Origin: Lobosporangium transversale
Taxonomy: Eukaryota; Mortierellomycota; Mortierellomycetes; Mortierellales; Mortierellaceae
DNA: 64,000 nt
Direction: 5' to 3'
Assembly: GCF_002105155.1 (NCBI RefSeq)
Contig: NW_019028989.1
Coordinates: 186,001-250,000 of the forward strand
Below the pieces are notes generated by a model. That model did not search any database and was not told the origin of the DNA. It worked only from the letters and a program-made list of their open reading frames with translations. This document shows positions 12,643-26,042 of this stretch, one piece after another (positions within the stretch are counted from its first letter, which is position 1; each line of letters starts with the position of its first letter). A program made the position numbers and the translations under genes.

Positions 12643-13908
12643 AAAAGAAAAAAAAAGAAAAAGAAAAAAAAAGATGAAAAAGTATGTTTGAGATTAGAGT
12701 CAAGTCATTAGGATTTACAAAAGCAAGATGGACAGATTAGATGGACGTGTTCAAGTGTGAGAATGTGTGTGAAGGTTGTGTGCTGTGTGCCTGAAAGGCG
12801 CTACGGCTCTGCTGCAGTATGTCTCTGATTCAATATTCACCGCACCCCTATCCCACCAACGTTCTGTGTAGCGTTATTCGCTCAATTTTTTTTTTTTTTT
12901 TTTTTTTTTTGCAGTGTTGCTCAGCATATGAGACCTGATTGAAATATTATTAATAATAATAATAATAAAGATGTAGAGGACGTTTGATGGATGATTGTGT
13001 GAAGAAGGATGAATTGGATGAGGGTGAGAAATAAAAGAGATGTATGAATGAATGTGAATGATGTGAATGAATACGAGTTTGTGGATGACTAGAAACTAAC
13101 TTTGCACTTACAAAGTATCTAGTAATTATAATTGAGACAAGGAAAGAAAAAGAGGAGGGAATATGGTGAGGAAGGAAGAAGAGAGGAGGGATGAAGAGGA
13201 TGAAGAAAGGGAGACAAAGGGAAAGAGGGAAAAGAGACAGAAGCAGAGAAGCAACAGAGCAGAAGCAGAGGGAGAGAAGAGTGAGATGACACATACGACT
13301 TGTTCCTACGTTAAGACAGAACGGTGTCCAAGGAAGAGAGTAATGTAAAGGAACAAAGGGAACCAAAACAAGTGTGGTGACTACACAACATGTTCAGGCA
13401 GAGGGCAATGGAGGATGGTCAAAGTGAAGCAAACAAGCCAGAGGACGATTTGAATAAACAAAAAAAAAAAAAAAAATACAATAACGATTCAATCCTGATT
13501 CAATGCGCCACTTATTCAACCCTTTTGCCAACCAATACAAATATACTATATACATGTAATATATATATTATATATACAGAATATTATAAATGTACAATAT
13601 TATATTCGTTTCAATAGAGTGCTGTACATATTGAATTCAATTCAACATTTTAACAAAATAAAGAATAAAAAGGAACAACAATAACAAAAAAAAAAAAAGA
13701 GCGATGCGTTTCTCTTGAAGGCGATGCGTGACGAGAAGACATGCTTAATTCACACAAACCCACAACACGAGAATGTCATGACAGCATGAGATGAACAATG
13801 AAATACTGAAACATTGTCAATGTGAATGAAACCATGGAAAAAAAAAAAAAAAAAAAAAAAAAAGATCGCTGCCCCAACCCTTCATTTCTCAAGTCATTTT
13901 TTTTTTTG

Positions 13909-13940
13909 TTGTTGTTGTTGTTGTTGTTGTTGTTGATGTT
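13909..13940. repeat. (GTT)n microsatellite
   Basis: About nine to ten GTT units directly after a T-run, decaying into GTTGATGTTGATGCTGATG. Confidence 0.9.
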
Positions 13941-14165
13941 GATGCTGATGTTAATGTTGCTGCTATTCTTATTATTCTTATATACTATTGTTGCTGTAGA
14001 TTAAACTCGTACCCAATAGTAAAATCTTTTTTAGCTGGGTTAGTTGGCTGAATGAAAAACTTAGTTTGGCAGTGATCCTTTTTTTTCTTTTGGTCGCCAC
14101 AGAAGGTGTTATTGAATGAAGGGGAGAGATTAGAAATAGGAAAAATGAAAGTGTAGCGAAATGTA

Positions 14166-14180
14166 GGGGGGGGGGGGGGG
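14166..14180. repeat. Poly-G run (15 G)
   Basis: Uninterrupted G15 in a region otherwise dominated by A/T homopolymers; it could fold as a G-quadruplex on this strand. Confidence 0.9.
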
Positions 14181-15961
14181 CGAGAAAGACTGAGCGTTCA
14201 AAGAGGAAGAGGAGAAGAAGGAGAAGGTTATGGATTGATAGAAAAAAAGAAAAAAAAAAAAAAAAAAAAAAAAGTTGAGGTAAGGATAGGCCAGGGGGAA
14301 GAGGAAGGGTTGTTGAAATGCAGACAGGAGCGTGTTGTATGCGCGTTTGCAACATCAAACATCAAAGCATATAATGTTTGAATACACCAAGAGAAAAAGA
14401 ATGAGAGAGTAGACTACAGTATAAATATACATACTTTTGTATAAAATAAAAATATTTATGTCAATGTATACCCACAGTCGAAATTGTGCATGCGGGCAGA
14501 GTGCATACGAAAAGCATAGAGCGAAGATGTTGGGAGGCGGGAAGAAATGGCGGAGGAAAGAGGAGAAGGAACAGTAGGGATGAAAAAACGAAATAGAGGA
14601 ACAGACTCCTTTTTTTTTTTTTTTTTTAACTTCAAAAAAAAAAAAAAAGAAGAGAAAAGAAAAAGAAGAGCGAATGAATTCATTCTAAGGAAGAGAGCAA
14701 GGATCAATATTAAACAAATGGCTTACTTTGTCTAATCTCTTTGATGCCAACCCAATGCGACATGATAAAAATCCCATGAGCGCGTGCAATCTTATGATGG
14801 AATAGAAACAATAGAAAGAACAAATTTGCATGGCATTCCATCTAGCATGACATGCATCCTGTCCAATGGTTTCATTGATAAAGATTTGATGGCCCATGCT
14901 ACTGCTCCCTGTATATCTTAAATACCTTGACCTACCCTGTGAATCGAGGGATGATGTAGTTCTACTCGTGATGAGAAGGAAAAAGAAAAGGTCTGAATGG
15001 GGCTATGGAATAGGGGTTATAGGGATACTCCATAGGCACAGTGCAAAGAAGGGGGGAAAGGAAGGAAAAAAGAAAAAGAAAAGAAATGGAAATGGAAATG
15101 GCTGAGTAATGGTACTGAACTGTTGTGCCTCTACAAGAGAAAAAAAAAATAGAATAGCTTACTCCACGTCTCACTCCATTCAGCCAAGCTTTCTAGCCTG
15201 CTTTTTTTATCTTCCTTCATCCCGTTCATCAGACGCCAGGATCAATAGAGCTACTTCACTAAACTCACGAGAGCCACAGCACTGGACGAGCTGCGGGTAT
15301 TTTTTTTTTATGGTATGTTTAGGTTCGAATATGCATGTTTGTATTCATTGCATAGTCCATTCGCACTCGAAGCTGTTGTAACTTTTTTTTTTTTTTTTTT
15401 TTTTTTATTTATTTATCCATTTATTTATTTTATTTTATTTTTTACTTTATTTTTTTTCCAGTTGTCTTTTCCGTCGTTCGAGAGCCTTGTTTCGACATTT
15501 ATCATATAAATAAATATATTATAACTAGCTATTAGGAGAATTCTCTTTTTTATCACAAACACGGCACCTCAACTCTGGGAAGGGTAAGTAAGGGTTGTGC
15601 TCATTATTGTTTTTATGAAGAGAGAAAAAAAAAAAAAAAAAAAAAAAAAAGTTTAAACGTAAACGTGAATGTGGTTGAGGAACTACAAAAAAAAGAAAAG
15701 AAGAGAAAAGAAACAAAGAGATCCTTTGGAATAACCGAAGGGGAGAGGGGACGTCTTCAATGTTTCTCCGGTTTATAAAGACCATTGGTTGATTGGAGTG
15801 CAGATGTCTGTTAGTACTTGTAAGAGTTCGGCAACTCTGGATCAGCTGCACAATAGATTGACAGTGCATACCCCATTCTTTTTTAAATGACATGACATGT
15901 ATATCTGTTATACTGTATACAAACGGATTGAAAGAAGAAGAGAGAGGAAGGATGATGGAGG

Positions 15962-15992
<31 letters not shown>

Positions 15993-16532
15993 AAAAGAAA
16001 TGCCATGTGCTATTCTTGGCAGAGTAACAAGCGCGTACCCTGAGTCATTCATCGAACAAAAACCAAAAAAAGGAAAAGGTATAAACAATCTGCAAGGCAT
16101 ACCGCTGTGCTTCCATTGTGATTTATTCTACAGGATAATTTATATTTACTGTTGTTATGGTCTAATGGTCAACCATGAAAAGGGAAAAAGTATATAAAAT
16201 AAAATATAAAAAGGGGAGATTGGGGGGAACGTAGGGGGTCTTTTTTTTTTTTTTTTTTTTTTTTTCTTTTTAAAAATGTTGTAGCGTACGTAGTGTAGCG
16301 TGTAATGTATAATGTGTAGTGAATAGTCTATAGTGTGTAGTGTGAAGTGTGTAGTGTGTAGTGAGGAAAAAAAAAGTGTGAGACAAATCGGGCAAAAGAC
16401 AGAATTGACAAGGAGTGGCGAGACGCTTGATGTCGTCGCGCAATGGTGTCTGCGCAGATACCTCTTTCTCTCACACTCTGCGTTGTCTGAGCTCTCTTTC
16501 TCTTTTCTCTTTTTCTCTCTTTTGTCTGTCCT

Positions 16533-16567
<35 letters not shown>

Positions 16568-16611
16568 GATTGTTTGATTGTTTGATTGTTTGATTGTTTG
16601 ATTGTTTGATT
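16568..16611. repeat. GATTGTTT octamer tandem array
   Basis: Five perfect 8-base units plus a half unit, directly after a T-run of about 28. Confidence 0.95.
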
Positions 16612-17784
16612 ACCCTGCCAAAAGGAAATCAATGCTTTAGGAGGGAAAAAGTAGGAAAAGAGAGAGCGAGTTGGTGGCTGTGAGCATGTGTGTACATTTC
16701 AATGTAAATGAAAAAAGCATCTAAAGTATTATACATCTGTATATTATAACATGGGTTGTATGCGTGCATGGAAGTGAGCCATCCGATTTGAAATTCCTTC
16801 GCATATGATTTGAAGCGTAAGAGAAAAAAATTACAGGTGTCTTCACCTTACAGCCTAACAGACCAATTGATTGAAACGTACATTTATATTAATACACATT
16901 CAAATACTCCAATACATTTGTGTATAACATGGACATGTAGTCTGCATAGCCCTCAACAGAAGCAAACATAGCGAAAAAGATGATTCACGATTGAAAAGGA
17001 ATGTGTACACTGTACATTTACATTTACAATTACAATTACATTCAAACATATACATGTATATATATACATCGATGAGATTATACATACACATGTAGGACAG
17101 AAAGGCAAAAAAGGAGTACAATCGTGGTTTATATTCAACACCGATTTCTTTACTTTTCTTTCTTTTTTTTTTTTTTTTTTTTTTTGTTTCTTTCTCCAAG
17201 CAACAAGCAATATGCAATAAAGCACGCACACCCGATACACGATACACGAGCAGCAACACAGGGAAAAGGTAAAAAAAATAGAAATAAAAGACCCAGGGCC
17301 TGGGCCTTTTTTAACTCATTTTTTTTATTCCACGGTTATTCCTAAATTCTCTTCTCTTGTTGATTGTGTCTGTGTGTGAAAAGTTTTGACTGAACTTTTG
17401 ATGATAATTAAAAATGTTATTCCTTCCACATTCATATCTAACCCCAAACTATCTGCATGGCGCATGGTGCGTGGTGCATGGTGAAGCATATATACATTAT
17501 ATATATGTTAATAATATTATATATTATATACACACATATAATCTCCTTTTCATGTGCGGATTCCATGGCTCTCCTCCACTATTGCTCATTTTTAATATTT
17601 ATTTTGCTATACTCTGATGAACACTGCCTGTGCATGCCTGTGCATCCCCACATACACACACACAAATGCGAAATCAATAAAATCAATAAAAAAGTAATAA
17701 ATAAAAAATGAAACGGTCTATCAGCAGCGCATGCAATCCCCAATCATCACTCTTCACATTTCAATCCCTTCCCCTCAACTCTCC

Positions 17785-17787
<3 letters not shown>

Positions 17788-17822
<35 letters not shown>
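17788..17822. repeat. (CT)n microsatellite
   Basis: About seventeen CT units. Confidence 0.95.
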
Positions 17823-17824
<2 letters not shown>

Positions 17825-19994
17825 CCTATTAGTCTTTTTTTGCTATGGTTTACCGAAAAATAAAAAATAAAATATATATAAAAAAAAAAAAAAGCTTGCT
17901 GCATGTTGTCGACATGCTCATATTATTCCTTTTGTTTGTCATGTCATCCATCCTCATCCAATGTTACACGAACCAAAGATGAACCTGTGTGCATGGCAAC
18001 ACGACACTAACGAACTAACGAACAATAACAGCAAATAACTTTTCCTTCACACTCAGATGGTCATCTCCTCCTCCTCCCCCTTGCTTTGACCTCGACGGTC
18101 TTCTATGCAGAAAAAGATGTTTTTATAAATATTGTTTGGATTTATAAAACCAAGTGTACATTGACATCAATATGCATTTTGATGGAAATGCTCCGTTTAC
18201 AACAACAAAAAAGATAAAAAGATCGCCGTAAAGGGATGAACAGAAAGAAACAACATCCTTTTGTATATGTATGTATATATGAAAAGAGTTGCATCTGCGT
18301 AGTATATTTGTACGATGTGTATATATACTTTTAAGGAACATTAACCGATTCCTCTATCCACTTTTTTCACTTTCCACTTTGTGTATTGTATATACCTAGA
18401 CAGAGTCAATATTTAGGGCTGATAAGGCTGTCACTAGGGCTAAAAGTAGTCTAAAAAATAAAAAAAAAGAAATGATCATCGCTCATAGCAATGAAAAAAA
18501 ATAAAAAAAAAAAATAAAAAAGGACCTAAACTTGAATATAGACATGAGCTTCTTTTTTTTAATATTTGATTTCACGTTCAGTTCGGAGTTGATCGAAACA
18601 AACAATCGAAATCGAAATCGAAATCGAAATCTTAATTAGAATAATCACACATTTTTGTACATATAAATATATATACATTAGACTATCATTCTCCGACAGA
18701 CTCTTAAGCTTTTTTTTTTTTTTTTTTTTTTTCCTCCTTTCTTTTCCTTCCTCTCTCTCTCCTTCTTTATTTGCTATGGACCTTTGTCTACACAGGAACC
18801 ACTAAATAGACTACACTCAATCAAAAGAAAAAAGTACCCGACCCAAACATCCAGCCATAAGAGAACCTTGATTGAAAATTGTTTTTTGTGTGAATCATTG
18901 ATCTTTTTAGCCCCAGTCCTAGCCCGAGTCCGAGGAAGGAAAAAAAAAAAAAAAAAAAAAAAAAATGTCGCTGTGCTCTGCTGACGAAATTGCTCCCTTA
19001 GTCTACTTACCCTTGTACTCAATATATTTGTCATTTAAACGCCTTTTTCACCCATGCTCATGTGTTAATTGATTAGTCTATTAGTTCTATATTTCCACTA
19101 CAGTATATATTTATATATTAAACAGCAAGAAACAACAACAACGAAAAAAAAAAAAAAAGAAGGGCTGTGTAATGTGTCATCGTTTTACCGGATTAGTTTC
19201 CACGTCGCGCGTCTTGGTTAACAAGATAATGGATTGTCAATTGATTTTTTTTTTTTTTTTTTTTTTTTTTTCCCTGTGGCTCTGTATCTTCATCGTTCAT
19301 AAATATATACTTTAGATTGACAATTAGAACCTAAAACATCCAAATGCATTAATGTGTACATGTATTTACACTGTAATGGAAGCAAACCCACTATGATAAT
19401 GCTTAATGAGCATGCTTCTAAAGGAGTACAGATTGCTTAGGAATGATGGATTTTTGATGGATCGATAACACTATCACCTGTTTTTTATTTTATTTTATTA
19501 TCGCTTCGGCACAGATAAACCTGTGTGGGCGTAAAAAAAAAAAAAAAGAAAGAAAAGAATTGGAACAGCGAATTGTCATGGTGCACAAAAAAGAAAATGA
19601 TGTTTACCGAATGCAAAAAAAAAAAAAAAAAAAAAAGTCTTCCTGCACCTGGTGAAACTGCATATGCTTGACTTTTTTGTCGTTATTAGACTACACAAAT
19701 ATTTCATACATGCATATATATCATAGTGCAGTTGCATAGTTGCAATGTTTTTTTTTTTTTTTTTTTTTCTCTGAGCCATGCGCCTCCTTCGTCTGCGAGG
19801 CGCCTCTGCATGATATAAATATAATTTACAATACAAATTCAGAAGATCACTGTCCCAAAGAAAAAGATTTTCGCAAGTGACTGCGTTCACTTTGTTCAAT
19901 ACGTTAAGCTGTGGCTGTGTGTGGATAGAAGAATTTTTCTGGGCTGCGATTGGTCAAATATATACTTTCCATGCCCACAAATAGAAAACACGTT

Positions 19995-20120
19995 CCTGAA
20001 ACGCGTGAAAGATGGATTTTCCCTTTTAAGCTTGAGGATACATCACGCATGAGTGAGTAGTAAAGAGGAATATACCGAGGAAAGCAATACTCATAGAGCC
20101 CACTTCGCCCTGAAACGCGT
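19995..20120. promoter_or_regulatory. Two direct copies of CCTGAAACGCGT
   Basis: Identical 12-mers at 19995-20006 and 20109-20120, each containing ACGCGT, the MluI cell-cycle box core bound by fungal MBF/Swi6-type factors. No gene start is recognised close by, so function is open. Confidence 0.4.
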
Positions 20121-20160
20121 CCCATCCCCCTTCAACTTCTCCAACTTTCTCTCCCTACAC

Positions 20161-20194
<34 letters not shown>

Positions 20195-20902
20195 CGAAAG
20201 CTCTTCCTCTCTTCCTCACTTTGGACAATGATCTTTACTGACTTCTCTACTCCCCAATCCCTACGGCTAGATGCTCTTTCCTGTTCCTCCTCATTCTTTT
20301 TCCATCCTCCTGGGTGGTTTAAATCTATTTAACATCCCGTACAAGCAATTTGGCTAATAAATCTTAATTTTACGCCTCATTGTTTCCAATGCCTCTTTTA
20401 TTTTTTTTATTTTTATTTTATTTTTTTTCCTCGGAGTTGTCAATTCTTCTTCTTTTCAGTACTAGTTCCCAATGCCTTCAGCACTTTAATTCATTTATAT
20501 TCATTGAGTAGCTTCTTTACTTGTTTTTTTAAGCTTCCGTATAATGTCTTTGTACTATATATCTATATATATATATATATTATAGTCATCTCCTTCACTT
20601 TGACCACCATCATCGTTATGAACACCACATCATCTTCCCTTTGATTATTTGCTTTGATCTCTCCCTTTACCCCTAGCCTAGATAGCTCCCTGTTCAAGCT
20701 ATATATTAAGGTCTAACAGCCTACACTAAATTCTCCCCGTTATTTTTCTGCCTAAGCTTTATGTTTGTTATGAAACAGCATAACGGCAGAAAAATAAAAA
20801 AAAATAAAAAATAACTAAATAAATAAATTAGCGAGTCTAAATAGACTAATCATCTTTCGTGTTGTTTCATTGGTAAACTTAAGGTCCTCTCCTCGCCCCC
20901 CT

Positions 20903-20917
20903 CCCCCCCCCCCCCCC
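20903..20917. repeat. Poly-C run (15 C)
   Basis: Uninterrupted C15 within a C/T-rich tract. Confidence 0.9.
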
Positions 20918-21751
20918 TTCCCTTGTTCTTAACCACAGACTGAAGAGGTCGCTTTACAGAATTTTCCTCCATTACTCCAGTTCACTCTTAACTTCTTTGC
21001 AATGTAATGTCTCAGCAGATATCGCGTTAACCCAAAGTAAGAAGCTTATAGCGTAAGCAATAATGGTTCTCTCGAGCTTCTTTTTCTCAGCCCTCCTTTG
21101 TATCCGATCCATTAATACTGGAGAATGAACCCGAATACCTTGAGCTTGATTCTGTCTGCCATAACCTCACTTACTCAAATATACTTGTGATCCCCACTGC
21201 CTCCTCCTGCAGCTGTGCAGATGACGATGTAAGCACTGATAAAGGTGGTCTGAAGTGATATTGGCGAGGATGGTAGCATTAGGCTGTCTCCCACGCATAT
21301 GGGAGCTACTGATAATAAAAAAATAAAAAATAAAAATAAAAATAAAAAAAAAAAGTATAACACAAACAGCTCATTGTGGACAGTTCTGTGGCAGTCTCAA
21401 CTTGCCTCTGGCACCTATCCTCTCCCACATATAGAAACTAGGATAAAGAAGGAGAGATCAATTGAGTTTTTCAGGAAAAATATCCACCATCCAGATCTTT
21501 GTACATGTACACTTTTCTTTTTTTAGAGTCAAAAATAAGAAAAAAAATAAAAAAAGGGACATGGGGTGGCATCAACACAATGATGTAAGAATATGAACAA
21601 GGCAGCTTTAGCTTCAAAAAGGTATGTAGTCAAGATATGTGTGCATCGGGGACTTGTTTGCCTCTCCCCTGTTGACATTTAAAGCGAAAAAAGCTTATGG
21701 ATCATGACGCGAAAACGAATGATGGACTTTATTGTGTTTTAAAGAGCAAAT

Positions 21752-22503
21752 TTAGTCGTTCTTTTTCGATGACAATGCAATTGAAGTAACAGACTCCTTG
21801 GTCATCTTTACGGGGGTATCTAATAGAGATCTCATAACAGGGCCTGTCTCGGTCATCTGTACGACCTTCTTCTGACCCTGCTCTTGACCGCGTATGTTTG
21901 CCTCTAGACTCTCAAGCAGCTCTTTATCCTCAACATCCCATTGGGACTCTTCTACCTCGTCGTTCTGATCACGAATGCTCTGTTTAACTTTCAGTTCTTC
22001 TGAAATCAACAGTTGACTGACTGATCTACTGTTACTGCCTCCAGATCCTTTTCGGTCGTCTATCAATTCGTCCTTTTGGACATTATTATCTTGACGCCTA
22101 GTTCGTTGTATCAAACTAGGAGAACGTGTTACTCCTGCAGTGTCCGATGTAGATTCACCCTGCTGGCTCTTTTCCATCTTCTTCTTTTCCTTTTCCGCCA
22201 AGCGTTCTCGTCGTCTCTGTTCCTTGGCCTGCTGCTGTTCTAGCTGCTGCAATCGACGCTGTTCTTGCTGCTCTGCAGTCAAACCCCCCTCGTTTTCCTC
22301 ATCAAGAAGATGCAGACGTTGGTGATGATAATAAATATCATCATGGCTTGGCAAGGGAAGTGCGTCTGCAGCCGTTTGTGCTAACCCTGACACCATGTCC
22401 AGTGTTCGTTGTCTAGAAGTCTGAAATCTATAAAGTACAAAGTCAAAAAGAAAAAAACTTTGTCAGCACTCAGTCTAGACGAGATGGCTATTAAAGCGTG
22501 AAT

Positions 22504-22539
<36 letters not shown>

Positions 22540-24516
22540 TTAGAGTCCTTGTAGCGCTCACCTGTCAGACTCCGCAACATCTGAGACCACTGTACGAATA
22601 CCTCCGATCAAAGAGCCAAAGCCCTTGAAAAGAGCTCGGCCAGTGTTAACTATCACCTCCTCTGCTTCTGGTGGAATAAATAGCCCACTAGATTCTCTCC
22701 TTGGTCTTCTCATATCCCGTTGTCCCTTGTGGAGCTGCATCTGATTCGAATCTGGATGCCCAGAACTACTGATACTGCTCTGACTCGAGTGACTAGCCTC
22801 AAACGACGTTGGACCATCTCCTCCATTGGACTGGGAAGAGGAGCATGTTGAGAGTGAAGACAAAGACGTCCTGTCGCCCTTCCTAGCCGAAGCAGAGTTC
22901 AAGCCGCTTCCGTTATGTCCAACAGGTGATATTGGGCTATTGAGACCATTGAGAGAGGAACAGTTGTTGAGATATGTTGGCAAGGGGCTGGCAGGTCGAC
23001 TTGAACCTGTAGCGTTTTGGCTCTCGCTTTTTCCTGGATTGCTACTAGTACTGCTCCGGCCACTCATCAATCCCCCAGGACTGTTTGTGGAGGGAGAAGG
23101 TAGATGATGATGATGCTGTTGTTGTTGGTGGATTACATTGATGTTATGGAGGCTAATACCACCGCTGACGCCGCTGATACTACTAACACTTCCAACAACC
23201 GTGCCCCAAATGCCTGCACCTGTGGATGACAACCGATGTGAGACAGACTGGGAGGTACTATGGCCATTCTGATGCTTTTCCCGTCCCTGGATCGATGCTG
23301 TCGCTTCGGCCTGCTGACGATTACGCTCCTCAATCATCATCTGGGACCAGCGTTCCTTGAGCTGAGTCAGTTCAGTCATATTTGTTTCCAAATCCTCACG
23401 TAGCTGTGCGATTCTAGCTTCCTTTTGGGCAATCACTGAGAGTAAACTTTCGCTAGTCTGCTGTGGAAATTCACTTTCAGTGGGTGAACTGACCATTGCA
23501 AGGTTACTGCTGAGTGCCTGAATATTTCTATTCTCAATAAGCGCAATCGAACTCTATCCACCAAACACGCCACAATAAAATAAATATGTATATCAGTTAC
23601 CATCATGTGAACATACGACATAAGCAACAACAATCACATCTATTCCTTTTAACCTTACCCGACTCAAACGAGCTGATCGGCCTTTTTCCCGCTCCCGTTC
23701 ACTCCCGTTGAGACCCGTAGTACCTGAACCGAATGAGGAAATCGATGTAGGTGTTCCAGGTGTTTGGTCCTCGCCCGTTTCTGAAAAATCCTCTCCCTGA
23801 TCTTCTTGATGCTGTTGCTGCTGGAATCGGTTCTGAAAATCTTGAGAAGCGCTTCGACGCGTTAGCATGACATGCTTCCCAGGACGATGGGTTGAAGATG
23901 GTGATGGAGGTACAGTAGAGTCACGGTCTTGTTGTTGTTGCTGTTGTTGCTGTTGTTGTTGTTGTTGTTGTTGTTTAGGGTGCTTCCTTGATAGAGACGA
24001 ATGACGGCTCAAACTGAGGGAAAGAGAAGAATTTCGTCCTAATGAGCCAGGTCCTGCAGTACCTGCGAAAGATGGAGATTCTTCAGCTACATCTTCTGGA
24101 AGAGAGGATGCTGATAAATCACGCTGGAGACTGGTAGTACGACGATGAGTCAATCGTTTTGAGGTCGGGTTAGATGCTGGTGAGGTAGGAGTGATGGGCT
24201 CCACCGACGAGGCGACTTCATCTGTCCCGTGCATCGAAGGGGTGGAAGACGGTGCGGGGGCGACACGAGTTGGGATAGTGAGAGACCTGAGATGGTGAGT
24301 AGTGTAGGAGTGACTGCGCGTACCGATCGTATAAGAAGGACGAGCTGGGAACGTGATGGGGATATTAGCAGAAGGAAGGGTGGCCGGTTGTGGAGAGGAG
24401 GGTTCGGACTGTGCTATGGGGAAACAGGATACGGATGCAAGTGTGGATAAGGAGGGGTTGCCGTTGGAGGAGGGGTTAAAGTCCTCTTGGTCCTGCCACA
24501 TTGGGTTGCTGGATGA
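21752..24516 (-). CDS. DUF4048-like low-complexity protein with a central coiled coil
   Basis: Exons 23659-24501 (or from about 24516 if spliced), 22562-23553 and 21752-22427 join in phase to about 836 residues. The first part is Ser/Thr/Pro-rich with KRLTHRRTTSLQRD and a poly-Gln run. The second exon opens with a coiled coil: LLSVIAQKEARIAQLREDLE, then TQLKERWSQM. It ends with GRALFKGFGSLIGGIRTVVSD. The third exon carries a highly charged EQRRLQQLEQQQAKEQRRR coiled coil. The 'AQKEARIAQLREDLE...LKERW' block followed by a short amphipathic segment resembles fungal DUF4048 proteins, whose function is unknown; that assignment is tentative. ATG 24501 is the first Met, but the frame is open back to a likely acceptor (TTACCAG, about 24517), so an upstream exon probably exists. 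No catalytic motif was seen. Confidence 0.75.
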
Positions 24517-26042
24517 TGATGCAGAGTATACACTGGTAAGACAAGTAGATTGTGAAACAAAAAAAAAATAGGGTAATGAAAATGGATAAAGAGAAATGTA
24601 GTTGATGTGGATGTGGATGTGATGGGAGGGGTATAGATGTTTAGAAGCGTAGATGTGTAGATGTGGAAAATGTGAAGATGCGTAGATGTGTATAGGTAAC
24701 TAAATTGTGATGTGAAAGAGAGTGTAATGAAAAAAAAAAAAAAAAAAAAAAAAAAAAACGAGTAAAAAAAAGTGGCAATACATGAACACATGCCATGGGG
24801 AAAGTATTCGAAAAAAAAAAAAAGTCTAAATGTTTAGGATGTAAACGTGGGCAGGGTGCACTTGCACCATGCAAAAAATTATTTCACCCTTTGCTATTGG
24901 CTACATTACATTTTACACCAAAATTTTGTTCCTCGTCCTATCCTCTCTCTTGGTCTTCCTACCTGCATGTGAGGCGACTGTTCGATGCTTGTTGGTTTTC
25001 CAAATCTGCTCTGATTTCACCACAATTTAGCGGAATTGATTAGCATCCCCTGAATAGCTGCCGTCCAGAGGGACTACTTCGAATGGACAGGATTTACTGT
25101 GTTGTTCAAAACAATAAAACTTGACTGAAAGCCTGCTAATCCTCAAGCTATGAGGCAAATAATGCCTCTGAACGCTTCAATAGGATTGTGGCGAGCTTTT
25201 GGGGGTGCAGAAAAGACAGCATTGTCTCTTTTGAGCAATGAAGGATATAGGATTTGTTCCTTGGGGCAAACTTTTTTGAAACCACGCTTGTTGCTAGTAA
25301 AAACACAAATGGTTCCCGTTTTCCGCATACTTTCAGCGCTTCCACAATCCAAGGACTGTGATGTAGCCATTAAATGTTACATGTTTGTCGAAGCATCAAT
25401 ACATCCCTTGCAAAAGTTCAGATATATGCTAAGAATATTGTTTAAGGGACGTAGTGTAGTCAATGACATGTGGTAGTGTTCAGGTGTTTATACAGTATCA
25501 TATGGAGTCCGAACAGTCGCCTGAGTATATATATTATATATATATATATACACATAGATATTATATATTTATGCCATGAAATCGTGTGTAACGCGTGCAT
25601 ACAACCGTTCAAGCTTTGTAATTCAAGAGAGGGCAAAGCCAAGAAGAGCCGTTGCAGAAAAAAAAAAAAAAAAAAAAAAACTCACTGCTCTCTTCTTTTT
25701 TATTTCTTTATTTTATTATTATTATTATTATTATTATTTTTTTACGTGGGTCCCACGACTGTAAGGGTTATTTTTTGATGAATACCTCAATTGGAGTAAA
25801 CATGAAGACACAACCTTGAGCATAGGAAACTGTTACTGTATTAGCACAAGTACAAGTACAAGATACAAGATAATGCTTTAGTTTTATTACGAATAGATAA
25901 ATAATATGCAAGGAGAAAAAAAAAAAAAAAAAAAGGTTTATGCAGGACATTAAATAATAAAAAGTCATAAAAGACACTGGTTGTACATGGGATTGCAAGA
26001 CTATTCCCAAAAAAGCAAACGTTAAAGGAAAGATCAAAAAGA
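24517..26042. other. Spacer between the DUF4048-like 5' end and the bHLH 3' end
   Basis: Contains A/T runs, a (TA)n tract near 25540 and (ATT)n near 25718. About 330 bases at 25150-25476 stay open on the plus strand (108 codons) and largely on the minus strand too, with no family I recognise. The first exon of the DUF4048-like gene should lie here. Confidence 0.45.

Larger units (their letters stand above)
11544..21751. other. 10.2-kb gene-poor stretch 5' of the Crz1-like gene
   Basis: No open frame here shows a family I recognise, and most longer frames are translations of homopolymers or microsatellites. It holds long A/T runs, (GAA)n, (CT)n, (GTT)n and GATTGTTT arrays, and G15 and C15 runs. 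It lies between the 3' end of the DUF4048-like gene and the 5' end of the Crz1-like gene, so part of it may be a long promoter or 5' UTR introns of the latter. Unrecognised ncRNA is not excluded. I saw no rRNA, U6 or clear tRNA signal. Confidence 0.55.

Noticed and set aside
12950-13366. 138-codon minus-strand frame upstream of the Crz1-like gene
   Set aside because: Ser/Phe/Leu-rich translation of purine-rich simple sequence; no domain and no in-phase splice to the Crz1-like exon.
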